A program made the position numbers and the translations under genes. This document shows, one piece after another, positions 1 through 7,257 of a DNA stretch of 9,628 nt. Within the stretch, counting starts at the first letter, position 1, and every line of letters begins with the position of its first letter. This stretch comes from Flavobacterium sp. (GTDB lineage: Bacteria > Bacteroidota > Bacteroidia > Flavobacteriales > Flavobacteriaceae): NCBI GenBank assembly GCA_004296145.1, contig SEBM01000119.1, positions 1-9,628 on the forward strand. The letters run 5' to 3'. The notes beneath the pieces were generated by a model, which was given only the letters and a program-made list of their open reading frames with translations, searched no databases and had not been told where the DNA came from.

Positions 1-28
1 GTTCATAAATATTTAATTGAAATCGAAA

Positions 29-1291
29 TTACATTTGCTTGTACTCGATATTCATTTGTTTTTCCATTTCTGTATAAACTCCAGTTTCTAATTTTTCTTT
101 GATGCCTTCGAAAGCTGCCAAAGTTTCATTAATTTCTGAATCTGTATGGGAAGCGGTAGGAATTAATCTCAACAAAATCATCCCTTTTGGAATTACAGGA
201 TACACAACAACTGATGTGAATACTCCATAATTTTCTCTTAAATCTTTTGCTAAAAGTGTAGCTTCAATCGTAGTTCCCTGAATGAAAACCGGTGTTACAC
301 AAGTATTTGTGTTTCCAAGATTGAAACCTCTTTCTTTTAATCCGTTTTGAAGTTTGCCTACATTTTCCCACAATTTATCTTTAATCTCCGGCCGTGTTCT
401 TAGAAGTTCTAATCTTTTCAAACCTCCTATTACCATTGGCATTGTTAAAGATTTGGCAAAAATCTGAGAACGAAGATTATACTTTAAAAATCTGATAATT
501 GTTTCATCTCCTGAAAGAAATGCTCCGAAACCAGCCATAGATTTAGCAAAAGTTGAGAAGTAAACATCAATCTGATCCTGACATCCTTGCTCTTCACCAG
601 CTCCAGCTCCGGTTTTACCCAAAGTTCCAAAACCATGAGCATCATCAACCAATAATCTGAAATTGAATTTAGATTTTAAATCACAGATTTCTTTTAGTTT
701 CCCCTGCATTCCTCTCATTCCGAAAACTCCCTCGGTAATTACTAAAATTCCTCCGCCGTTTTCTTCAGCAACTTTAGTCGCTCTCGCTAAGTTTTTTTCT
801 AAACTCTCAATGTCATTATGTTTGAAAGTAAAACTTTTTCCCATATGAAGACGAACTCCGTCAACGATACAAGCATGAGAATCTGCATCATAAACAATCA
901 CGTCATGTCTTGTCACCAATGCATCGATACAAGAAACCATTCCTTGGTAACCGAAATTCAATAAATAAGCAGCATCTTTTTGAGTGAATTCTGCCAATTC
1001 TTTTTCCAATTGTTGGTGTTGTTGAGTTTCACCAGACATCGCTCTTGCACCCATCGGATAAAACATTCCGAATTCTGCAGCTGCTTTTGCATCAGCTTCC
1101 AAAACTTCCGGGTGATTACACAATCCCAAATAGTCATTAGCACTCCAGAAAATCACATCTTTACCTTGAAATTTCATTCTCGGACCAATCGGACCTTCCA
1201 ATTTTGGGAATACAAAATATCCTTCTGCGTAATCTGCAAACTGACCAAGTGGCCCTGGATTTTGTTTTATTCTTTCAAAAATATCTACCAT
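29..1291 (-). CDS. capB: Cysteate C-fatty-acyltransferase (serine-palmitoyltransferase-like, PLP-dependent)
   Basis: This 420-residue protein belongs to the alpha-oxoamine synthase family (fold type I PLP enzymes: serine palmitoyltransferase, KBL, BioF). Seen: NDYLGL at 52-57, the PLP-stacking histidine H139 in DADSHA, the cofactor motif DDAHGFG at 216-222, and the Schiff-base lysine K250 in STFAKSMAG. It is near full length for the family. The ATG start fits, with no close alternative. Known: CapB of Capnocytophaga and the Flavobacterium johnsoniae homologue condense cysteate with a fatty acyl thioester to give dehydrocapnine, the sulfonolipid backbone of the outer membrane. Inferred: the gene directly upstream is a CapA-like cysteate synthase, which favours cysteate over serine as substrate and favours this role over KBL or BioF. 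Expected to be cytosolic. A terminator-like hairpin sits 20 bases before the start, and I see no good promoter between the genes, so expression may depend on read-through. A plain serine palmitoyltransferase remains possible. Confidence 0.8.
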   Translation of the reverse strand: MVDIFERIKQNPGPLGQFADYAEGYFVFPKLEGPIGPRMKFQGKDVIFWSANDYLGLCNHPEVLEADAKAAAEFGMFYPMGARAMSGETQQHQQLEKELAEFTQKDAAYLLNFGYQGMVSCIDALVTRHDVIVYDADSHACIVDGVRLHMGKSFTFKHNDIESLEKNLARATKVAEENGGGILVITEGVFGMRGMQGKLKEICDLKSKFNFRLLVDDAHGFGTLGKTGAGAGEEQGCQDQIDVYFSTFAKSMAGFGAFLSGDETIIRFLKYNLRSQIFAKSLTMPMVIGGLKRLELLRTRPEIKDKLWENVGKLQNGLKERGFNLGNTNTCVTPVFIQGTTIEATLLAKDLRENYGVFTSVVVYPVIPKGMILLRLIPTASHTDSEINETLAAFEGIKEKLETGVYTEMEKQMNIEYKQM

Positions 1292-1311
1292 TGTATGAGT
1301 ATGTTTTATGT

Positions 1312-1343
1312 AAAAAAGCCTTTTGTGATTTACGAAAAGGCTT
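1312..1343 (-). terminator. Rho-independent terminator-like hairpin between capA and capB
   Basis: A perfect 9-bp inverted repeat (1316-1324 with 1335-1343, AAGCCTTTT/AAAAGGCTT) encloses a 10-base loop. On the minus strand it is followed by six T (1317 down to 1312). It lies 22 bases beyond the capA stop and ends about 20 bases before the capB start. The plus-strand side has no T run, so it should act on minus-strand transcription only. The stem has only three G-C pairs, so termination may be partial. That would make it an attenuating element lowering capB relative to capA. Confidence 0.6.
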
Positions 1344-1365
1344 GATTTATATTAATTTATTTTTC

Positions 1366-2403
1366 TTATTTGATGAATTCTGTTTTGAAAACTTCATCGT
1401 AATTGTGGAAACAGTTGTTGATGAATCCTTGCTCTTCCATCCATTTATCGCTGTACACTTTTGTAATATAACGCGAACCGTGATCCGGGTAAATCATTAC
1501 AACGAAATCATTTTCAGTCAGTTCATGAGATTGTGCATATTGTATTAATCCTTGAGTAACAGCTCCTGTTGTATAACCTCCCATAATTGCTTCTTTCAAT
1601 GCAATTTCACGAGTTCTGTATGCAGACATTTCGTCATTAACTCTTACAAATTCATCCACTTTATCAAAAAGAAGAGCAGATGGAATTAAATTTTTCCCCA
1701 TTCCTTCGATTTGGTAAGGATGTACGTCTTCTTTATGAATTTCTCCGGTTTCGTGGTAACTTTTCAAGATAGATCCGTCAGCATCAACACCGATGATTTT
1801 AATGTTCGGATTTTTCTCTTTTAAGAATTTTGCAGAACCTGATAATGTACCACCAGTTCCTGTGCACGCAAAAAGATGAGTGATTTTCCCTTCTGTCTGT
1901 TCCCAAATCTCAGGACCTGTTGTCTGATAATGGGCATCAACATTCAATTCATTAAAATACTGATTGATATAAACAGAATTTGGGGTTTCAGCAGCAATTC
2001 TTTTTGCTACTTCATAATATGATCTAGGGTCATTCGCAGGTACATTCGCAGGACATATATATACTGTAGCACCAAGAGCTTTCAGATAAGCTATTTTTTC
2101 AGCTTTTGTTTTATCACTTACAGCAAGAATACATTTGTATCCTTTGATGATGCAAACCATTGCAAGTGAAAAACCTGTATTTCCGGAAGTCGTTTCTACA
2201 ACTACAGAATCTTCCTTTAATAAACCTTTTTTCTCAGCGTTTTCAATAATATGAAGTGCGATTCTATCTTTAGTGGAATGTCCAGGATTATATGATTCTA
2301 ACTTGGCATAAACTTTAGCAGGAATCTCTTTAGTTACTGTATTAAGTTTCACTAAAGGGGTGTTCCCAATCAAGCCAAGAATATTATCGTAAACATTACT
2401 CAT
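1366..2403 (-). CDS. capA: Cysteate synthase, CBS/CysK-like (fold type II PLP enzyme)
   Basis: This 345-residue enzyme is of the cysteine synthase / cystathionine beta-synthase family. Seen: the PLP lysine K45 in NPGHSTKDR (39-47), the substrate loop TSGNTG (72-77), the phosphate-binding GTGGT (182-186), and a CBS-like C-terminal SDKWM (318-322). There is no heme-binding N-terminus and no C-terminal regulatory CBS domain. The usual GGSVKDR around the lysine is GHSTKDR here, which sets it apart from ordinary O-acetylserine sulfhydrylases. Known: Capnocytophaga CapA, a CBS relative, makes cysteate from O-phosphoserine and sulfite for capnine. Inferred: adjacency to the SPT-like acyltransferase at 29-1291 makes this role more likely than cysteine or cystathionine synthesis. 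The ATG start lies about 33 bases downstream of a good -7 element. An ordinary cysteine synthase-like activity is the main alternative. Confidence 0.75.
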   Translation of the reverse strand: MSNVYDNILGLIGNTPLVKLNTVTKEIPAKVYAKLESYNPGHSTKDRIALHIIENAEKKGLLKEDSVVVETTSGNTGFSLAMVCIIKGYKCILAVSDKTKAEKIAYLKALGATVYICPANVPANDPRSYYEVAKRIAAETPNSVYINQYFNELNVDAHYQTTGPEIWEQTEGKITHLFACTGTGGTLSGSAKFLKEKNPNIKIIGVDADGSILKSYHETGEIHKEDVHPYQIEGMGKNLIPSALLFDKVDEFVRVNDEMSAYRTREIALKEAIMGGYTTGAVTQGLIQYAQSHELTENDFVVMIYPDHGSRYITKVYSDKWMEEQGFINNCFHNYDEVFKTEFIK

Positions 2404-2435
2404 TATTTGTTATTTTTCAAATAAAAATCTGACCG

Positions 2436-2443
2436 CAAAAATA
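2436..2443 (-). promoter_or_regulatory. Bacteroidota-type -7 element for capA
   Basis: Read on the minus strand this is TATTTTTG followed by CGG, an exact match to the TAnnTTTG -7 consensus of the Bacteroidota primary sigma factor. About 20 bases upstream lies AGTTTA rather than a clean TTTG, so the -33 element is weak. Transcription would begin near 2429, giving a leader of about 26 bases before the ATG at 2403. No Shine-Dalgarno sequence precedes that ATG; the leader is A-rich, as is usual in this phylum. Confidence 0.5.
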
Positions 2444-2599
2444 CAAAAAAATAAATAATTTTTAAACTTTTCAGAAATTATAAGTGTTGAAAGTGGAATT
2501 AAATGTTTTAAGCTCACAATTACAGTCCCGAAACGCTGACAAAAAGCACGCCAGTTTTTTAAATTTTGTTAAAATCTAAATAAAATGAAGTAAAAACCT

Positions 2600-2607
2600 T
2601 ATTTTCG
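2600..2607 (+). promoter_or_regulatory. Bacteroidota-type -7 element for the GT117 gene
   Basis: TATTTTCG followed by CAC matches TAnnTTTG at all but one position. Transcription would start near 2612, leaving a leader of about 15 bases before the ATG at 2627. No convincing -33 TTTG lies at the normal distance; the nearest TTTTG (2564-2568) is about 31 bases upstream, which is too far. The call rests on the -7 element and its position only. The rest of the 223-base gap between the divergent genes shows no small ORF, repeat or RNA structure that I can support. Confidence 0.4.
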
Positions 2608-2626
2608 CACTAATTGATTTTATACT

Positions 2627-5600
2627 ATGAAAAACTGGACTTTTAGGCAATGGAACACCCTTCTCGGATGGGTGATTTTCGTCATTGCATTTTTCACGTA
2701 CTTGTCAACGATAGAACCCAACTTCAGTTTTTGGGATTGTGGTGAGTACATTTCTTCAGCAGTAAAATTGGAAGTAACACACGCACCGGGAGCCGCTTTG
2801 TTCCAGATTGTGGGTGCTGTTGCCGCTATTTTTGCTTTCGGAAACGGTGAAAATTATTCTGTTGTAATTAATGCAATGTCTGCATTATTCAGCGCATTTA
2901 CAATTTTGTTTTTGTTCTGGACGATTACCCATTTTGTAAGAAGACTTCTCAACAAAGATTTTGAGGAAGTAACAAAACATCAGGAAATTGCTATTCTTTT
3001 TGCCGGAGTGATTGGTTCTCTTTGTTTTACCTGGTCAGATACTTTTTGGTTTTCGGCAGTGGAAGGAGAAGTTTATTCGATGGCTTCCTTATTTATTGCC
3101 ATTTTAGTTTGGCTGATCACGAAGTGGGAAAACGAATACAACGAATCTGATAACGAGCGATGGATTATTTTAATTTTCTTCGTTGTAGGTCTTTCTGTGG
3201 GTGTTCACATGATGTGTATGTTAGCAATTCCAGCAGTTTGCTTAGTATACTACGCAAGAAATTATGAATTTACCTGGAAGAATTTTCTTTGGGCAAATGC
3301 CATTACACTTGGAATTTTAATTATTGTTTTTAAAATTATTTTCCCAGTAATCATGTCATTGTTTGGAAAACTTGAAATATTCTTTGTGAATGGTGTAGGT
3401 CTACCTTTCCACTCAGGAACCATTGCAGGTTTTGTTATTTTGGTTGCAATTTGTTATTTCATTTTAAAATATGCAAGACAGGCGAAGAAAAATATTTATC
3501 AGACGATTGCTTTATCAGTTGTATATATGATGATTGGTTTCTCTTGTTGGATGGTAATTCCAATCAGAGCAAATGCTAATCCGCCAATGAACTTAAATGA
3601 TCCGGATACTGCAATTGGTATGCTTGATTACTATAATAGAGAACAATATGGTGACTGGCCGACAATTTACGGACAAAACTATACAGCGTTTTTGGATAAT
3701 AGCGGAATCGAGAAGCAAGAAGACGGAAGTTTTAAGACAACAAAAACAGGAGAAGTTTATGAAAAAGATGAAAGAACAGGAACTTATTTAAAGACAAGCG
3801 ATCGTTTTAATTACGTTTTCAATCCTGCGCATGTGAGTTTGATGCCGAGAATGTTCAGCGAAGATAAAGAAGTGATGGCAAATTATATGTCAATGTACGG
3901 CGCGCCAGATTTTCAATTTAATTATGCTAATCCAGAGATCGCAGATGATCCTCAAGCTAAAGAAATCTTTGAAGAATTACGAGGCAAATATGAAGATAAA
4001 ACGATCACTGCAGCAGATTATTTAAAGGTAAAACCTTATGAGCTAATTACCGTTCAGAGACCTTCTTTTGCTCAGAATATGGATTATTTTATCACGTTCC
4101 AAAACGGATATTATTTTATAAGATATCTATTGTGGAACTTCGCAGGAAGACAAAATGATCTTGAGGGCAGTACACAAGATACAAGTGGAAACTGGATTTC
4201 AGGATTTTCTTTTTTAGATAATTACAGATTGGGGAATCAGGATGCAATGCCTTCAAAATTCAATAATGAAAGTACTGTAGCATTCTTCTTCTTACCATTA
4301 TTGTTGGGAATTATCGGATGTTATTTCCAGTTTATGAGAGATTTTGGAAGATTCTATGCAATTCTTTCCCTATTTATATTAACCAGTGTTGGAATTGTTT
4401 TCTACACCGGAATGAAACCTTTCGAACCTAGAGAAAGAGATTACGCAGTAGTCGGTTCCTTTTATGCTTTCGCTATTTGGATAGGACTTGGAGCAGGAGC
4501 TATTCTATGGTTTTTACAATCAAAAGTGAAATCAAATATTGCAAATATCGGTTTTGGAGTTGTTTTGATGGGGATTCCTTTGATGATGGGCTTCCAGAAT
4601 TATAATGTTCACGACAGAAGCGGAAGATATACAGCGTACGATTATTCATATTCTATGTTAAAGTCGTTACCGAAAGACGATATACTTTTCGTTTACGGAG
4701 ATAATGATACCTATCCGGTTTGGGCAATGCAGGAAACTGAAAGATTCCGTGATGATGTGAAAGTGGTGAACTTTACCCTTCTTTCAACTCCTTGGAACAT
4801 CGATCAGGTAAAGAGAAAAACCTACAATGCCAGTCCGATCCCAAGTCAGTTGACTCATGAAGATTACAGAGATGGCGTGAATGATCAGATTTATCTGATG
4901 AAAAAAGAAAATTGGGAGGGAATATTAAGTAATTTAAAGGAATCAGGTGCACCGGCAGAAATGCTTAAACCATTCGAAAAATATCTTGTTCAGGATTCTA
5001 TGACTTTAAAAGAAGCTGTGAATTTCCTTAAAATAAAATCTCCTGAAAAAGACGAAGTCCTAAAAATGATTTTCGGTGAAGCACGTTACGAGAAATATAA
5101 TTTCCTTCCTGTAAGCAAATTTATTTTACCTGTAAATAAAGCAAATGCTGTGAAATCAGGAATTATAAAAGCTTCTGATGCACCAAATGCGGTCGATCAA
5201 ATTATGATTAAATATGAAGCAAGTACCTTATACAAAAGCAACTTGATGATGTTTGATATATTGGCGAACTTCGACTGGAAACGCCCGATCAATTTCTCTT
5301 CAGGTGGCGTTTATGACAGCGAAAATATTTTCTTTTTAGATGAATATCTTCAGTTTGACGGTTTCAGTTACAGATTGGTTCCGATTCATATGCCGAGAAG
5401 CAGCGATGGTGAAATGGGTAGAGTAGATGCTAATTCTTTATACACTGTAGTTAGAAACTTCAAGTGGGGTAATTTCAAAGATCTGAATGTTCATTTTGAT
5501 GAAACTGCAACTTCTAATATTGTGAGCTACAGAAGTTCTGCAAGCAGAGCAGCAGCAGCTTTAGCATTATCCGGACAGAATGGTAAAGCTTTAGAAATCT

Positions 5601-6112
5601 TGGATTTAGCTTCAAAAGAAATACCTGCAGAAAAATATAACGATCCACGTTCTTTAAGTTCAATGGTTTATGGTTATATCGTTGCAGGTCAGGAACAAAA
5701 AGCTTTGAAATTAGCTGAAATTCTTAAAAAAGGAATATTCGAAGAGTATGATTATTACCTGAGTTTAAGTAAAGCTGACCAAAGATTTGTAGGAAGACAG
5801 ATGAGATCAAAACCAATGGAATATTCTCTTGTTGTTTCAGCAGTTACTGATGCTTATAAAAAGATTGGTCAGGATCAGAAAGCTTATGCTTATCTGGTGA
5901 AGTCTATTGAGCCTATTGATAAGAAATTCAACGTTTTCATCAAAGATCTTCAGCAGATGGGTAAAGAAAAGGCAATGAAAGAATCTGAAAATGTGCAGAG
6001 AATCACACCTTTTTATCAGTATTTATTTGATGTGATGGAGCCATTTGATTCTACTTATTCAAAAGAAAAAGAAGATCAGATTACTTCAGCAATTATCAAA
6101 GCGACACAGTAA
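2627..6112 (+). CDS. DUF2723 / GT117 family membrane glycosyltransferase-like protein (TMEM260 relative)
   Basis: This is a very large (1161-residue) multipass inner-membrane protein of the GT-C fold. Seen: one TM helix at about 12-28, then an extracytoplasmic loop with FWDCGEYIS (35-43) and HAPGAA (52-57), where the acidic residues D37/E40 sit as the catalytic base does in GT-C enzymes. More helices lie at about 58-72, 80-105, 122-138, 150-165, 180-208, 222-246, 265-282 and 295-312. A long soluble insert follows, with further helices around residues 555-660. The conserved PFEPRERDY precedes the last helices, and GDNDTYPVW comes after them. The C-terminal third is soluble with TPR-like helices. 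Known: DUF2723 is classed as GT117 from human TMEM260, a protein O-mannosyltransferase. Inferred: it moves a sugar from a lipid-linked donor to periplasmic protein or glycan; donor and acceptor are unknown. The ATG has no Shine-Dalgarno. A strong terminator directly follows, so it is probably monocistronic. Confidence 0.8.
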   Translation: MKNWTFRQWNTLLGWVIFVIAFFTYLSTIEPNFSFWDCGEYISSAVKLEVTHAPGAALFQIVGAVAAIFAFGNGENYSVVINAMSALFSAFTILFLFWTITHFVRRLLNKDFEEVTKHQEIAILFAGVIGSLCFTWSDTFWFSAVEGEVYSMASLFIAILVWLITKWENEYNESDNERWIILIFFVVGLSVGVHMMCMLAIPAVCLVYYARNYEFTWKNFLWANAITLGILIIVFKIIFPVIMSLFGKLEIFFVNGVGLPFHSGTIAGFVILVAICYFILKYARQAKKNIYQTIALSVVYMMIGFSCWMVIPIRANANPPMNLNDPDTAIGMLDYYNREQYGDWPTIYGQNYTAFLDNSGIEKQEDGSFKTTKTGEVYEKDERTGTYLKTSDRFNYVFNPAHVSLMPRMFSEDKEVMANYMSMYGAPDFQFNYANPEIADDPQAKEIFEELRGKYEDKTITAADYLKVKPYELITVQRPSFAQNMDYFITFQNGYYFIRYLLWNFAGRQNDLEGSTQDTSGNWISGFSFLDNYRLGNQDAMPSKFNNESTVAFFFLPLLLGIIGCYFQFMRDFGRFYAILSLFILTSVGIVFYTGMKPFEPRERDYAVVGSFYAFAIWIGLGAGAILWFLQSKVKSNIANIGFGVVLMGIPLMMGFQNYNVHDRSGRYTAYDYSYSMLKSLPKDDILFVYGDNDTYPVWAMQETERFRDDVKVVNFTLLSTPWNIDQVKRKTYNASPIPSQLTHEDYRDGVNDQIYLMKKENWEGILSNLKESGAPAEMLKPFEKYLVQDSMTLKEAVNFLKIKSPEKDEVLKMIFGEARYEKYNFLPVSKFILPVNKANAVKSGIIKASDAPNAVDQIMIKYEASTLYKSNLMMFDILANFDWKRPINFSSGGVYDSENIFFLDEYLQFDGFSYRLVPIHMPRSSDGEMGRVDANSLYTVVRNFKWGNFKDLNVHFDETATSNIVSYRSSASRAAAALALSGQNGKALEILDLASKEIPAEKYNDPRSLSSMVYGYIVAGQEQKALKLAEILKKGIFEEYDYYLSLSKADQRFVGRQMRSKPMEYSLVVSAVTDAYKKIGQDQKAYAYLVKSIEPIDKKFNVFIKDLQQMGKEKAMKESENVQRITPFYQYLFDVMEPFDSTYSKEKEDQITSAIIKATQ

Positions 6113-6133
6113 AAAATCATTTTTAAAATACTT

Positions 6134-6161
6134 AAAACGGAACTTCGGTTCCGTTTTTTTT
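6134..6161 (+). terminator. Rho-independent terminator with UUCG tetraloop after the GT117 gene
   Basis: A perfect 10-bp stem (6134-6143 with 6148-6157, AAAACGGAAC/GTTCCGTTTT) is closed by a C-TTCG-G tetraloop and followed by an unbroken T run to 6161. It lies 21 bases after the stop codon. On the minus strand the stem ends in four T, so it could also stop transcripts arriving from the convergent operon on the right. Confidence 0.9.
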
Positions 6162-6164
6162 ATG

Positions 6165-6195
6165 TTGATATTCAGAAATAATAGGATTATATTTG
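6165..6195 (+). promoter_or_regulatory. Consensus Bacteroidota promoter for the truncated GT gene
   Basis: TTG at 6165-6167 and TATATTTG at 6188-6195 are separated by 20 bases. The -7 element matches TAnnTTTG fully and the spacing is in the accepted range. Transcription would start near 6202, giving a leader of about 11 bases to the ATG at 6213. This is the best promoter match in the window, and it starts only four bases after the preceding terminator's T run. Confidence 0.65.
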
Positions 6196-6212
6196 TGCAT
6201 CAAAAAAACGCA

Positions 6213-6488
6213 ATGGCCGAGAACACAAACAAAAATCTTCCATTATATGCTGTAATATTTGCAGTAATTGCCAAACTCTACTTTCTTCTGACGCATCATA
6301 TACAGGAAGATGCTTTCATCACTTGGCGTGTTGCCCAAAATTTGTTGGATTACGGAGTGATTGGTTTCAATGGTGATACCAAAATTTCTGCTTCTACAAC
6401 GCATTTATATGTTTTCGTTTCTTATTTCTTTAATTTAATTTTTTTTGCAATGTTTTTCCAAAATGAGACTGGAATCAATAGTAAATAA
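6213..6488 (+). pseudogene. 5' fragment of a GT-C-type membrane glycosyltransferase gene, 3' part lost
   Basis: The reading frame gives 91 residues. It has a short polar N-terminus, one TM helix (about 10-27), then QEDAFITWRVAQNLLDYG (31-48) and FNGDTKISASTTHLYVF (52-68). This resembles the first extracytoplasmic loop of AftB-like and other GT-C glycosyltransferases, where the acidic pair E32/D33 is the usual catalytic position. A second helix begins at about 65. Family members run to several hundred residues with many helices. Here recognisable sequence stops near residue 77 (about 6443), and the last 14 residues are antisense to the convergent HTTM gene. The ATG at 6213 is chosen because it lies 11 bases after the predicted transcription start; an earlier in-frame start at 6045 would lie inside the GT117 gene and read through its terminator. 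A genuine short protein is possible but unlikely. The substrate is unknown. Confidence 0.7.
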
Positions 6489-7255
6489 ATTCCGATATAA
6501 GTTAATGCGAAATAAGGAATGGGATATGCTATTAAAATTCCTAAATGAAAAAAAACACCTATAGTAAAAAATGGAATTCGAGTTTTTTTGAACCAAAATA
6601 AGAATATAAAACAACCTTCAAAAAGTAATATAAAATAGCCTAGAAATTTTACAATATATTCCTGATTTAATAAAAAAGATGTATCATTCCAGGTAATCAT
6701 CGGAAGACTTGAAGGGAGCCAAACACCTAATCCATTCGCCCATAAATTACTGGAAAGTTTATGAAAAACAGAATCAATATAAACTAATCCTATCCCTATA
6801 AAAACCGGCATCCAATAATTGATTTGCAGAACTTTTTTGTTTACTGCATAAGTTTTATGAATATTTGAATATTTAATTTTCTGCAATAAATTATCTAATG
6901 ACAAAACCCGGGAGACAGGCATAAACATCATTAAAAAATTAATTCCTACATAGACATAGAAAACATGATATTCAAATTTTGCAGCCGAACTGAATATAAT
7001 TACTGAAAATATATAATTTAGTATTGTCGCAAAACGGGTAAATAGCCCAACAGTAATTAGTAAAACGACAGGAAGCCAAAAATAAAAAAGAAATGAGACA
7101 TCAATTTCTCCAGTTTCTATAAAAGGCTGCTTATCGTAAATTATGTTTCTGAATTTATAAAGTTGTAACAATTCACAAAATAAAATCAGAGAATAGAAAA
7201 TTCTGAATATTGCAATACCAATTGCATCAACTTTTAAATTAAAAATTTTATTCAT
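6422..7255 (-). CDS. HTTM-family membrane protein (gamma-carboxylase-like membrane domain)
   Basis: This is a hydrophobic protein of 277 residues, or 283 from the upstream ATG at 7273. Numbering from 7273, seen: an amphipathic first helix with AIFRIFYSLILFCELL (21-36), helices at about 62-80, 85-98, 103-120, 150-168, 205-228 and 235-268, the HTTM-like segment HKLSSNLWANGLGVW (171-185), and FFHLGI...PIPYFALTYIGIYLLL (241-266). Known: HTTM domains resemble the membrane part of vitamin-K-dependent gamma-carboxylase; in bacteria their function is mostly unproven, and many carry a C-terminal DCC thiol-oxidoreductase-like domain. No such domain is present here; the protein ends in a lysine-rich tail at the locus junction and may be truncated. 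The start at 7255 is preferred because it follows the ATPase stop by two bases (TAATTATG) with GGAAG upstream; 7273 would overlap the ATPase by 16 bases. G+C is very low. It probably acts on, or beside, the exported polysaccharide. Confidence 0.7.
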   Translation of the reverse strand: MNKIFNLKVDAIGIAIFRIFYSLILFCELLQLYKFRNIIYDKQPFIETGEIDVSFLFYFWLPVVLLITVGLFTRFATILNYIFSVIIFSSAAKFEYHVFYVYVGINFLMMFMPVSRVLSLDNLLQKIKYSNIHKTYAVNKKVLQINYWMPVFIGIGLVYIDSVFHKLSSNLWANGLGVWLPSSLPMITWNDTSFLLNQEYIVKFLGYFILLFEGCFIFLFWFKKTRIPFFTIGVFFHLGILIAYPIPYFALTYIGIYLLLIPVSFWKNIAKKIKLKK

Positions 7256-7257
7256 AA

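Noticed and set aside
29..1291. Reading the oxoamine synthase as glycine C-acetyltransferase (KBL) or BioF
   Set aside because: No threonine dehydrogenase or biotin genes are nearby, and the pairing with a CapA-like gene fits sulfonolipid synthesis better.
980..1345. Open frames on the plus strand opposite capB and capA (for example 980-1345 and 1204-1548)
   Set aside because: They are antisense shadows of well-supported enzymes, with no recognisable domain and no promoter.
1366..2403. Reading the PLP enzyme as an ordinary cysteine synthase (CysK)
   Set aside because: The lysine motif and the CBS-like C-terminus differ from CysK, and the neighbour is an SPT-like acyltransferase. Kept as an alternative only.
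2404..2626. Possible riboswitch or small RNA in the divergent intergenic region
   Set aside because: I found no stable stem set or known aptamer pattern, and the predicted leaders on both sides are under 30 bases.
6045..6212. In-frame upstream extension of the truncated glycosyltransferase from an ATG at 6045
   Set aside because: It begins inside the GT117 coding region, passes through the strong terminator at 6134-6161, and its residues are lysine-rich junk. The ATG at 6213 follows a good promoter.
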